Shown: piece after piece, positions 1 through 11,740 of the stretch | Layout of the letters: each line of letters starts with the position of its first letter | Position numbering within the stretch: the stretch's first letter is position 1 | Origin: Hippophae tibetana | Taxonomy: Eukaryota; Streptophyta; Magnoliopsida; Rosales; Elaeagnaceae | Length of the DNA: 64,000 bases | Reading direction: 5' to 3' | NCBI GenBank assembly: GCA_037013495.1 | Contig: CM072812.1 | Coordinates: 60,544,938 to 60,608,937, forward strand | Position numbers and translations under genes: made by a program | Notes under the pieces: model-generated | Databases searched by the model: none | What the model saw: the letters and a program-made list of their open reading frames with translations, nothing else | What the model was told of the DNA's origin: nothing

Positions 1-439
1 GACAACAAAATGGATAGAAAACGCAAGGGATGAAGGATTAAATTTCTTTCTTTTTATTCTGAATTTTCACTCAAGAATCCAAAAAACAGTTAAATAAATA
101 TTGTTTTAAATCTAAAATTCAAAAATGGAAAAATAAAGACATATAACCTTTTTTTTGCCACCAAGGCTCTCATTCTCAATTATATGTAACCTTTAGGTGA
201 ACAACCTAGTAACTCAACGAAATATTAACGATTGAATTGCAGAGAACGTGGTAAGATGATTAATAAAGAAACCTATAGAAAAAGAACCGAAAACAACGCA
301 TTATGTTGAGACCAAAATTTATGACATCAGTAAGTTGTGTAAACAATGGAGTTTGGGTTCCAAAATGTTGAGAACAGAACTAATGCTTTGTTGCATTTTT
401 AGAAATCGAAAAGACCTTCCATATGATTTATTATAATAG

Positions 440-453
440 CCGTGTCGATGCAC
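440..453. other. Anchor dyad, cgtg-tcgatg-cacg
   Basis: Four-base inverted arms (cgtg/cacg) flank a 6-base centre, followed by 'attta'. The element is present once per monomer and gives the phase used for this annotation. Variants: 'ttcgatgcacg' (4956, 8176, 25596), 'gttgatgcatg' (6891, 10111, 15272), 'tcgatgcatg' (28816, 37190, 39116, 40396) and 'tcgttgcacg' (41674 and the Z monomers). The stem is short, so a cruciform is not strongly predicted. Confidence 0.45.
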
Positions 454-478
454 GATTTAAAAATTTTAACAGTTTAAC

Positions 479-486
479 GTTGCAAC
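479..486. other. Conserved palindromic box GTTGCAAC (first of many copies)
   Basis: This is a perfect 8-bp palindrome about 40 bp after the anchor. It occurs once in essentially every long monomer. Flanks vary between subfamilies ('acgttgcaacccc', 'acgttgcaacctc', 'agttgcaaccata', 'agttgcaacccca') while the core stays the same. The only point-mutated copy I noticed is near 41070 (gttggaac). Twenty-one short monomers lack it because of a 13-bp deletion. A dyad with a conserved core suggests a protein-binding site, but no binding factor can be named from the sequence. Confidence 0.6.
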
Positions 487-2469
487 CCCAATTAATAACT
501 TCTTTGTTTTTGAAACTAAGACATGCTGCAACAATCTTATTTTTTTGGAAAACAAAGATAGATTAACATGCATAAAAAAGGAACAAAAAGAAAGATACGA
601 AGAATTTAAAGAAACCTATAAAAGGAAATCCAAAAATCAAACCAACGACAACAAAATGGATAGAAAACGCAAGGGATGCAGGATTAAATTTCTTCCTTTT
701 TATTCCAAATTTTCACTCAAGAATGTAAAAAACAGTTAAATAAATATTGTTTTAAATCTAAAATTCAATAATGGAAAAATGAAAACATATAACTTTTTTT
801 GCCACCAAGGCTCTCATTCTAAATTATATGTAACCTTTAGGTGAAAAACCTAGTAACTCAACGAAATATTAACGATTGAATTGGAAAGAACATGGTAAGA
901 TGATTAATAAAGAATCCTATAGAAAAATATCCGAAAACAACGCAATATGTTGAGACCAAAATTTATGACATCAGTAACTTGTGTAAACAATGGAGTTTGG
1001 GTTCCCAAATGTTGAGAACAGAACTAATGCATTTTTGCATTTTTAGAAATCAAAACGACCTTCGATATGATTTATTATAATAGCCGTGTCGATGCACGAT
1101 TTAAAAATTTGATAGGTTAAAGTTGCAACCATAATTAATAACTTTTTTGTTTTTTAAACTGTGACATGCTGCAACAATCTTATTTTTTTGAAAAAGAAAG
1201 ATAGATTAACACACATAATTAAAAGAAAAAAAAGGATACGAAGAATTTAAAGAAAAATAAAAAAGGAAATCCAAAAATTAAAACAACGACAACAAAATGG
1301 ATAGAAAACGCAAGGGATGAAGGATTAAATTTCTTTCTTTTTATTCTGAATTTTCATTCCATAACGAAAAAAACAATTAAATAATTAATGTTTTAAATCT
1401 AAAATTCAAAAATGGAAAAATGAAGACATATAACCTTTATTTTTCCACCAAGGCTCTCATTCTAAATTATATGTAACCTTTAGGTGAACAACCTAGAAAC
1501 TCAACGAAATATTAACGATTGAATTGCAAAAAACGTGGTTAAGATGATTAATAAAGAATCCTATAGAAAAAGAACCGAGAAGAACACAATATGGTGAGAC
1601 CAAAATTTATGACATCAGTAAGTTTGTAAACAATGGAGTTTGGGTTCCCAAATGTTGAGAACAGAACTAATGCTTTGTTGCATTTTTAGAAATCGAAACA
1701 ACCTTCCATATGATTTATTATAATAGCCGTGTCGATGCACGATTTAAAAATTTTAATAGTTTAACGTTGCAACCCCAATTAATAACTTCTTTATTTTTTA
1801 AACTGTGACATGCTGCAACAATCTTATTTTTTTGGAAATAAAAGATAGATTAACACACATAAAAAAAAGAACAAAAAAAAGATACGAAGAATTTAAAGAA
1901 AAATAAAATAGGAAATCCAAAAATTAAAACAACGACAACAAAATGGATAGAAAACGCAAGGGATGAATGATTAAATTTCTTTCTTTTTATTCTGAATTTT
2001 CTTTCCATAACGAAAAGAACAATGAAATAATTAATGTTTTAAATCTAAAATTCAAAAATGGAAAAATGAAGACATATTACCTTTTTTTTGCCACCAAGGA
2101 TCTCATTCTAAATTATATGTAACCTTTAGGTGAACAACCTAGTAACTCAACGAAATATTAACTATTGAATTGCAAAAAACGTGGTTAAGATGATTAATAA
2201 AGAATCCAATAGAAAATGAACCGAAAACAACGCAATATGGTGAGAACAAAATTTATGACATCAGTACGTTGTGTAAACAATGGAGTTTGGGTTCCAAAAT
2301 GTTGAGAACAGAACTAATGCTTTGTTGCATTTTTAGAAATCGAAACGACCTTCCATATGATTTATTATAATAGCCGTGTCGATGCACGATTTATTAATTT
2401 TAACAGTTTAACGTTGCAACCCCAATTAATAACTTCTTTATTTTTTAAACTGTGACATGCTGCAACAAT

Positions 2470-2910
2470 CTGATTTTTTTGAAAATAAAAGATAGATTAA
2501 CACACATAAAAAAAGAGAACAAAAAAAAGATACGAAGAATTTAAAGAAAAATAAAAAAGGAAATCCAAAACTTAAGACAACGACAACAAAATGGATAGAA
2601 AACGCAAGGGATGAAGGATTAAATTTCTTTCTTTTTATTCTGAATTTTCATTCCATAACGAATAAAACAATTAAATAATTAATGTTTTAAATCTAAAATT
2701 CAAAAATGGAAAAATGAAGACATATTACCTTTTTTTTGCCACCAAGGCTCTCATTCTAAATTATATGTAACCTTTAGGTGAACAACCTAGTAACTCAAAG
2801 AAATATTTACTATTGAATTGCAAAGAACGTGGTTAAGATGATTTATAAAGAATGCAATAGAAAAAGAACCGAAAACAACGCAATATGGTGAGAACAAAAT
2901 TTATGACATC
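2470..2910 (+). repeat. Conversion-like tract inside the left segmental duplication
   Basis: Inside the otherwise matching pair 1-4409 and 17412-21826, this part differs. The left copy has 'caatctgatttt', 'aaaagagaac', 'aacttaagac' and 'atattacc'. The right copy (about 19880-20325) has 'caatgtgatttt', 'aaaaggtag', 'aggaagtcc' and 'tttattttgcc'. The left version matches the monomer at 13331 and the right version matches the one at 13979. Matching resumes by 2990 ('aacttactta'). A tract of about 440 bp swapped in phase is what gene conversion or a double exchange between monomers would give. Confidence 0.65.
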
Positions 2911-4643
2911 AGTAAGTTTGTAAACAATGGAGTTTGGGTTCCCAAATGTTGAGAACAGAACTAATGCTTTGTTGCATTTTTAGAAATCGAAACGACCTTC
3001 CATATGATTTATTATAATAGCCGTGTCGATGCACGATTTAATAATTTTAACAGTTTAACGTTGCAACCCCAATTAATAACTTACTTATTTTTTAAACTGT
3101 GACATGCTGCAACAATCTGATTTTTTTGAAAATAAAAGATAGATTAACACACATAAAAAAAAGAACAAAAAAAAGATACGAAGAATTTAAAGAAAAATAC
3201 AATAGGAAATCCAAAAATTAAAACAACGAGAACAAAATAGATAGAAAACGCAAGGGATGAAGGATTAAATTTCTTTCTTTTTATTCTGAATTTTCATTCC
3301 ATAACGAAAAAAACAATTAAATAATTAATGTTTTAAATCTAAAATTCAAAAATGGAAAAATGAAGACATATAACCTTTATTTTTCCACCAAGGCTCTCAT
3401 TCTAAATTATATGTAACCTTTAGGTGAACAACCTAGAAACTCAACGAAATATTAACGATTGAATTGCAAAGAACGTGGTTAAGATAATTAATAAAGAATC
3501 CTATAGAAAAAGAACCGAAAAGAACACAATATGTTGAGACCAAAATTTATGACATCAGTAAGTTTGTAAACAATGGAGTTTGGGTTCCCAAATGTTGAGA
3601 ACAGAACTAATGCTTTGTTGCATTTTTAGAAATCGAAAAGACCTTCCATATGATTTATTATAATAGCCGTGTCGATGCACGATTTGAAAATTTTAACAAT
3701 TTAACGTTGCAACCCCAATTAATAACTTCTTTGATTTTTAAACTGTGACATGCTGTAAATATCTTATTTTTTTGAAAAACAAAGATAGATTAACACGAAT
3801 AAAAAAGGAACAAAAAAAAAGATACGAACAATTTAAAGAAAACTATAAAAGGAAATCCAAAAATCAAACCAATGACAACAAAATGGATAGAAAACGCAAG
3901 GGATGAAGGATTAAATTTCTTTCTTTTTATTCTGAATTTTCACTCAAGAATGCAAAAAACAGTTAAATAAATATTGTTTTAAATCTAAAATTCAAAAAAA
4001 GAAAAATGAAGACATATAACCATTTTTTTGCCACCAAGGCTCTCATTCTAAATTATATGTAACCTTTAGGTGAAGAACCTAGTAACTCAACGAATTATTA
4101 ACGATTGAATTGCAAAGAACGTGGTAAGATGATTAACAAAGAAACCTATAGAAAAAGAACCGAAAACAACGCAATATGTTGAGACCAAAATTTATGACAT
4201 CAGTAAGTTGTGTAAACAATGGAGTTTGGGTTCCAAAATGTTGAGAACAGATCTAATGCTTTGTTGCATTTTTAGAAATCGAAAAGACCTTCCATATGAT
4301 TTATTATAATAGCCGTGTCGATGCACGATTTAAAAATTTTAACAGTTTAACGTTGCAACCCCAATTAATAACTTCTTTGTTTTTTAAACTAAGACATGCT
4401 GCAACAATCATATTTTTTTGAAAAACAAAGATAGATTAACATGCATAAAAAAGGAACAAAAAGAAAGATACGAAGAATTTAAAGAAAACTATAAAAGGAA
4501 ATCCAAAAATCAAACCAACGACAACAAAATGGATAGAAAACGCAAGGGATGCAGAATTAAATTTCTTTCTTTTTATTCCAAATTTTCACTCAAGAATGTA
4601 AAAAACAGTTAAATAAATATTGTTTTAAATCTAAAATTCAAAA

Positions 4644-7600
4644 ATGGAAAAATGAAAACATATAACTTTTTTTGCCACCAAGGCTCTCATTCTAAATTAT
4701 ATGTAACCTTTAGGTGAAAAACCTAGTAACTCAACGAAATATTAACGATTGAATTGGAAAGAACATGGTAAGATGATTAATAAAGAATCCTATAGAAAGA
4801 GATCTGAAAACAACGCAATATGTTGAGACCAAAATTTATGACATCAGTAACTTGTGTAAACAATGGAGTTTGGGTTCGCAAATGTTGAGAATAGAACTAA
4901 TGAATTTTTGCATTTTTAGAAATCAAAACGACCTTCCATATGATTTATTATAATAGCCGTTTCGATGCACGATTTAAAATTTTGATAGGTTAAAGTTGCA
5001 ACCATAATTAATAACTTTTTTGTTTTTTAAACTGTGACATGCTGCAACAATCTTATTTTTTTGAAAAAGAAAGATAGATTAACACACATAATTAAAAGAA
5101 AAAAAAGGATACGAAGAATTTAAAGAAAAATAAAAAAGGAAATCCAAAAATTAAAACAACGACAACAAAATGGATAGAAAACGCAAGGGATGAAGGATTA
5201 AATTTCTTTCTTTTTATTCTGAATTTTCACTCAAGAATGCAAAAAACAGTTAAATAAATATTGTTTTAAATCTAAAATTCAAAAATGGAAAAATGAAGAC
5301 ATATAACCTTTTTTTTGCCACCAAGGCTCTCATTCTCAATTATATGTAACCTTTAGGTGAACAACCTAGTAACTCAACGAAAAATTAACGATTGAATTGC
5401 AAAGAATGTGGTAAGATGATTAATAAAGAAACCTATAGAAAAAGAAACGAAAAGAACGCATTATGTTGAGACTAAAATTTATGACATCAGTAAGTTGTGT
5501 AAACAATGGAGTTTGGGTTCCAAAATGTTGAGAACAGAACTAATGCTTTGTTGCATTTTTAGAAATCGAAAAGACCTTCCATATGATTTATTATAATAGC
5601 CGTGTCGATGCACGATTTAAAAATTTTAACAGTTTAACGTTGCAACCCCAATTAATAACTTCTTTGTTTTTTAAACTGCGACATGCTGTAACAATCTTAT
5701 TTTTTGAAAAACAAAGATAGATTAACACGAATAAAAAAGGAACAAAAAAATATATACGAACAATTTAAAGAAAACTATAAAAGGAAATCCAAAAATCAAA
5801 CCAATGACAACAAAATGGATAGAAAGCGCAAGTGATGAAGGATTAAATTTCTTTCTTTTTATTCCGAATTTTCACTCAAGAATTCAAAAAACAATTAAAT
5901 AATTATTGTTTTAAATCTAAAATTCAAAATTGGAAAAATGAAGACATATAACCTTTTTTTTGCCACCAAAGCTCTCATTCTAAATTATATGTAACCTTTT
6001 GGGTGAACAACCTAGTATCTCAACGAAATATTTTTGATTGAATTGCAAAGAACGTGGTTAAGATGATTAATAAAGAATCCTATAGAAAAAGAACCGAAAA
6101 GAACACAATATGTTGAGACCAAAATTTTTGACATCAGTAAGTTTGTAAACAATGGAGTTTGGGTTTCCAAATGTTGAGAACAGAACTAATGCTTTGTTGC
6201 ATTTTTAGAAATCGAAAAGACCTTCCATATGATTTATTGTAATAGCCGTGTCGATGCACGATTTAAAAATTTTAACAGTTTAACGTTGCAACCTCAATTA
6301 ATAACTTCTTTGATTTTTAAACTGTGACATGCTGCAAAATTCTTATATTTTTGAAAAACAAAGATAGATTAACACGCATAAAAAAGGAACAAAAAAAAAG
6401 ATACGAAGAATTTAAAGAAAACTATAAAAGGAAATCCAAAAATCAAACCGACGACAACAAAATGGATAGAAAACGCAAGGGATGAAGGATTAAATTTCTT
6501 TCTTTTTATTCTGAATTTTCACTCAAGAATGCAAAAAATAGTTAAATAAATGTTGTTTTAAATCTAAAATTGAAAAATTGAAAAATGAATACATATAACT
6601 TTTTTTTGCCACCAAGGCTCTCATTCTAAATTATATGTAACCTTTAGGTGACCAACCTAGTAACTCAACGAAATATTAACGATTGAATTGCAAAGAACGT
6701 GGTTAAGATGATTAATAAAGAATCCTATAGAAAAAGAACCGAAAACAACGCAATATGGTGATACCAAAATTTATGACATCAGTAAGTTGTGTAAACAATG
6801 GAGTTTGGGTTCCCAAATGTTGAGAACAGAACTAATGCATTATTGCATTTTTAGAAATCGAAACGAACATCCATATGATTTATTATAATAGCCGTGTTGA
6901 TGCATGATTTAAAAATTTGACAGGTTGAAGTTGCAACCCCAATTAATAACTTTTTTGTTTTTTAAACTGTGACATGCTGCAACAATCTTATTTTTTTGAA
7001 AAACAAAGATATATTAACACACATAATTAAAAGAAAAAAAAGATACGAAGAATTTAAAGAAAAATAAAAAAGGATATCCAAAAATTAAAACAACGACAAC
7101 AAAATGGATAGAAAACGCAAGGGATGAAGGATTAAATTTCATTCTTTTTATTCTAAATTTTCATTCGAGAATGAAAAAAACAATTAAATAATTATTGTTT
7201 TAAATCTAAAATTCAAAAATGGAAAAATGAAGAAATATAACCCTTTTTTTGCCACCAAGGCTCTCATTCTAAATTATATGTAACCTTTAGGTGAACAACC
7301 TAGTAACTCAAAGAAATATTAACGATTGAATTGCAAAGAACGTGGTAAGATGATTAATAAAGAAACCTATAGAAAAAGAACTGAAAACAACGTAATATGT
7401 TGAGACCAAAATTTATGACATTAGTAAGTTTGTAAACAATGGAGTTTGGGTTCCCAAATGTTTAGAACAGAACTAATGCTTTGTTGCATTTTTAGAAATC
7501 GAAAAGACCTTCCATATGATTTATTATAATAGCCGTGTCGATGCACGATTTAAAAATTTTAACAGTTTAACGTTGCAACCCCAATTAATAACTTCTTTGT

Positions 7601-7863
7601 TTTTTAAACTAAGACATGCTGCAACAATCTTATTTTTTTGGAAAACAAAGATAGATTAACATGCATAAAAAAGGAACAAAAAGAAAGATACGAAGCATTT
7701 AAAGAAAACTATAAAAGGAAATCCAAAAATCAAACCAACGACAACAAAATGGATAGAAAACGCAAGGGATGCAGGATTAAATTTCTTCCTTTTTATTCCA
7801 AATTTTCACTCAAGAATGTAAAAAACAGTTAAATAAATATTGTTTTAAATCTAAAATTCAATA
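4644..7863 (+). repeat. 5-monomer higher-order repeat, copy 1 (3220 bp)
   Basis: Anchors 4956, 5599, 6245, 6891 and 7532 have spacings 643, 646, 646, 641, and 644 to the next copy. Diagnostic changes: 'agagatctgaaaac' (4800), 'acgaaaaattaacg' (5380), 'tttgggtgaac' with 'atatttttgattg' (6000-6040), 'gtgttgatgcatg' (6895) and 'aggatatcc' (7072). All recur 3220 bp later. To the left the match continues to about 4252, with four substitutions between 4410 and 4643. The cassette is mostly the 'cactcaagaa' type. Confidence 0.9.
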
Positions 7864-10770
7864 ATGGAAAAATGAAAACATATAACTTTTTTTGCCACCA
7901 AGGCTCTCATTCTAAATTATATGTAACCTTTAGGTGAAAAACCTAGTAACTCAACGAAATATTAACGATTGAATTGGAAAGAACATGGTAAGATGATTAA
8001 TAAAGAATCCTATAGAAAGAGATCTGAAAACAACGCAATATGTTGAGACCAAAATTTATGACATCAGTAACTTGTGTAAACAATGGAGTTTGGGTTCGCA
8101 AATGTTGAGAATAGAACTAATGAATTTTTGCATTTTTAGAAATCAAAACGACCTTCCATATGATTTATTATAATAGCCGTTTCGATGCACGATTTAAAAT
8201 TTTGATAGGTTAAAGTTGCAACCATAATTAATAACTTTTTTGTTTTTTAAACTGTGACATGCTGCAACAATCTTATTTTTTTGAAAAAGAAAGATAGATT
8301 AACACACATAATTAAAAGAAAAAAAAGGATACGAAGAATTTAAAGAAAAATAAAAAAGGAAATCCAAAAATTAAAACAACGACAACAAAATGGATAGAAA
8401 ACGCAAGGGATGAAGGATTAAATTTCTTTCTTTTTATTCTGAATTTTCACTCAAGAATGCAAAAAACAGTTAAATAAATATTGTTTTAAATCTAAAATTC
8501 AAAAATGGAAAAATGAAGACATATAACCTTTTTTTTGCCACCAAGGCTCTCATTCTCAATTATATGTAACCTTTAGGTGAACAACCTAGTAACTCAACGA
8601 AAAATTAACGATTGAATTGCAAAGAATGTGGTAAGATGATTAATAAAGAAACCTATAGAAAAAGAAACGAAAAGAACGCATTATGTTGAGACTAAAATTT
8701 ATGACATCAGTAAGTTGTGTAAACAATGGAGTTTGGGTTCCAAAATGTTGAGAACAGAACTAATGCTTTGTTGCATTTTTAGAAATCGAAAAGACCTTCC
8801 ATATGATTTATTATAATAGCCGTGTCGATGCACGATTTAAAAATTTTAACAGTTTAACGTTGCAACCCCAATTAATAACTTCTTTGTTTTTTAAACTGCG
8901 ACATGCTGTAACAATCTTATTTTTTGAAAAACAAAGATAGATTAACACGAATAAAAAAGGAACAAAAAAATATATACGAACAATTTAAAGAAAACTATAA
9001 AAGGAAATCCAAAAATCAAACCAATGACAACAAAATGGATAGAAAGCGCAAGTGATGAAGGATTAAATTTCTTTCTTTTTATTCCGAATTTTCACTCAAG
9101 AATTCAAAAAACAATTAAATAATTATTGTTTTAAATCTAAAATTCAAAATTGGAAAAATGAAGACATATAACCTTTTTTTTGCCACCAAAGCTCTCATTC
9201 TAAATTATATGTAACCTTTTGGGTGAACAACCTAGTATCTCAACGAAATATTTTTGATTGAATTGCAAAGAACGTGGTTAAGATGATTAATAAAGAATCC
9301 TATAGAAAAAGAACCGAAAAGAACACAATATGTTGAGACCAAAATTTTTGACATCAGTAAGTTTGTAAACAATGGAGTTTGGGTTTCCAAATGTTGAGAA
9401 CAGAACTAATGCTTTGTTGCATTTTTAGAAATCGAAAAGACCTTCCATATGATTTATTGTAATAGCCGTGTCGATGCACGATTTAAAAATTTTAACAGTT
9501 TAACGTTGCAACCTCAATTAATAACTTCTTTGATTTTTAAACTGTGACATGCTGCAAAATTCTTATATTTTTGAAAAACAAAGATAGATTAACACGCATA
9601 AAAAAGGAACAAAAAAAAAGATACGAAGAATTTAAAGAAAACTATAAAAGGAAATCCAAAAATCAAACCGACGACAACAAAATGGATAGAAAACGCAAGG
9701 GATGAAGGATTAAATTTCTTTCTTTTTATTCTGAATTTTCACTCAAGAATGCAAAAAATAGTTAAATAAATGTTGTTTTAAATCTAAAATTGAAAAATTG
9801 AAAAATGAATACATATAACTTTTTTTTGCCACCAAGGCTCTCATTCTAAATTATATGTAACCTTTAGGTGACCAACCTAGTAACTCAACGAAATATTAAC
9901 GATTGAATTGCAAAGAACGTGGTTAAGATGATTAATAAAGAATCCTATAGAAAAAGAACCGAAAACAACGCAATATGGTGATACCAAAATTTATGACATC
10001 AGTAAGTTGTGTAAACAATGGAGTTTGGGTTCCCAAATGTTGAGAACAGAACTAATGCATTATTGCATTTTTAGAAATCGAAACGAACATCCATATGATT
10101 TATTATAATAGCCGTGTTGATGCATGATTTAAAAATTTGACAGGTTGAAGTTGCAACCCCAATTAATAACTTTTTTGTTTTTTAAACTGTGACATGCTGC
10201 AACAATCTTATTTTTTTGAAAAACAAAGATATATTAACACACATAATTAAAAGAAAAAAAAGATACGAAGAATTTAAAGAAAAATAAAAAAGGATATCCA
10301 AAAATTAAAACAACGACAACAAAATGGATAGAAAACGCAAGGGATGAAGGATTAAATTTCATTCTTTTTATTCTAAATTTTCATTCGAGAATGAAAAAAA
10401 CAATTAAATAATTATTGTTTTAAATCTAAAATTCAAAAATGGAAAAATGAAGAAATATAACCCTTTTTTTGCCACCAAGGCTCTCATTCTAAATTATATG
10501 TAACCTTTAGGTGAACAACCTAGTAACTCAAAGAAATATTAACGATTGAATTGCAAAGAACGTGGTAAGATGATTAATAAAGAAACCTATAGAAAAAGAA
10601 CTGAAAACAACGTAATATGTTGAGACCAAAATTTATGACATTAGTAAGTTTGTAAACAATGGAGTTTGGGTTCCCAAATGTTTAGAACAGAACTAATGCT
10701 TTGTTGCATTTTTAGAAATCGAAAAGACCTTCCATATGATTTATTATAATAGCCGTGTCGATGCACGATT
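7864..10770 (+). repeat. 5-monomer higher-order repeat, copy 2
   Basis: Anchors 8176, 8819, 9465, 10111 and 10752 repeat copy 1 at offset exactly 3220. I saw no difference in the lines compared. The match ends just after anchor 10752, where this copy reads 'taaaaaattttaacagtata' instead of 'taaaaattttaacagttta'. An exact offset over about 2.9 kb, including A-runs that vary elsewhere, points to a very recent unequal exchange or to an assembly duplication. Confidence 0.88.
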
Positions 10771-11170
10771 TAAAAAATTTTAACAGTATAACGTTGCAAC
10801 CCCAATTAATAACTTCTTTGTTTTTTAAACTGTGACATGCGGCAACAATCTTATTTTTTTGAAAAACAAAGATAGATTAACACGCATAAAAAGGGAACAA
10901 AAAAAGATACCAAAAATTTAAAGAAAACTATAAAAGGAAATGCAAAAATCAAACCAATGACAACAAAATGGATAGAAAACACAAGGGATGAAGTATTAAA
11001 TTTTTTTTCTTTTTATTCTGAATTTTCACTCAAGAATGCAAAAAACAGTTAAATAAATATTGTTTTAAATCTAAAATTCAAAAATGGAAAAATGAAGACA
11101 TATAACCTTTTTTTTGCCACCAAGGCTCTCATTCTAAATTATATGTAACCTTTAGGTGAACAACCTAGTA
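10771..11170 (+). repeat. Divergent monomer segment, interrupts the 5-monomer repeat
   Basis: This segment carries 'acatgcggcaac', 'aaaaagggaac', 'ataccaaaaattt', 'gaaatgcaaaaatc', 'aacacaaggg' and 'gaagtatta'. Those changes are found elsewhere only at about 15930-16330. It has the 'cactcaagaatgc' cassette. It sits between copy 2 of the 5-monomer repeat and a partial third copy, as if one extra monomer had been spliced in. Confidence 0.7.
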
Positions 11171-11740
11171 ACTCAAAGAAATATTAACGATTGAATTGCA
11201 AAGAACGTGGTAAGATGATTAATAAAGAAACCTATAGAAAAAGAACTGAAAACAACGTAATATGTTGAGACCAAAATTTATGACATTAGTAAGTTTGTAA
11301 ACAATGGAGTTTGGGTTCCCAAATGTTTAGAACAGAACTAATGCTTTGTTGCATTTTTAGAAATCGAAAAGACCTTCCATATGATTTATTATAATAGCCG
11401 TGTCGATGCACGATTTAAAAATTTTAACAGTTTAACGTTGCAACCCCAATTAATAACTTCTTTGTTTTTTAAACTAAGACATGCTGCAACAATCTTATTT
11501 TTTTGGAAAACAAAGATAGATTAACATGCATAAAAAAGGAACAAAAAGAAAGATACGAAGCATTTAAAGAAAACTATAAAAGGAAATCCAAAAATCAAAC
11601 CAACGACAACAAAATGGATAGAAAACGCAAGGGATGCAGGATTAAATTTCTTCCTTTTTATTCCAAATTTTCACTCAAGAATGTAAAAAACAGTTAAATA
11701 AATATTGTTTTAAATCTAAAATTCAATAATGGAAAAATGA
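11170..11740 (+). repeat. Partial third copy of the 5-monomer repeat edge
   Basis: This matches 7305-7875 at offset 3865 (six monomers). Shared private changes: 'ctcaaagaaat', 'gacattagtaag', 'aaatgtttagaac', and 'gaagcattta' near 11558 and 7693. The monomer after 11740 reverts to a 780-type sequence ('aaaaagatccg' instead of 'agagatctg'), so the copy stops about there. Confidence 0.75.

Larger units (their letters stand above)
1..4409 (+). repeat. Segmental duplication, left copy (about 7 monomers)
   Basis: Anchors 439, 1083, 1726, 2373, 3020, 3666 and 4312 correspond to 17852, 18495, 19140, 19788, 20435, 21082 and 21729. The offset drifts only from 17412 to 17417 because of single-base run changes. 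Shared private features include 'tcaagaatccaaaa' (near 70 and 17480), 'gagaagaacac' (near 1578 and 18990), 'aacttactta' (near 3078 and 20496), and 'aatagatag' (near 3235 and 20650). The match stops near 4409/21826, where the left copy continues as 'aacaatcatattt' and the right as 'aacaatgtgattt'. The left edge is beyond the window. One internal tract does not match and is listed separately. Confidence 0.85.

Noticed and set aside
440..453. Rho-independent terminator at the anchor dyad
   Set aside because: The stem is only four base pairs, is not GC-rich, and the context is a eukaryotic-type satellite.
545..739. Plus-strand open frame of 64 codons repeated near 4418, 7638, 11503 and 16667 (60 codons at 17958)
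   Set aside because: It sits across the A-rich tract of one monomer subtype, is rich in Lys/Asn/Arg as A-rich DNA must be, and is broken by stops or frameshifts in most other monomers. Copies are alike because the monomers are. No start context, domain or codon bias supports a gene.
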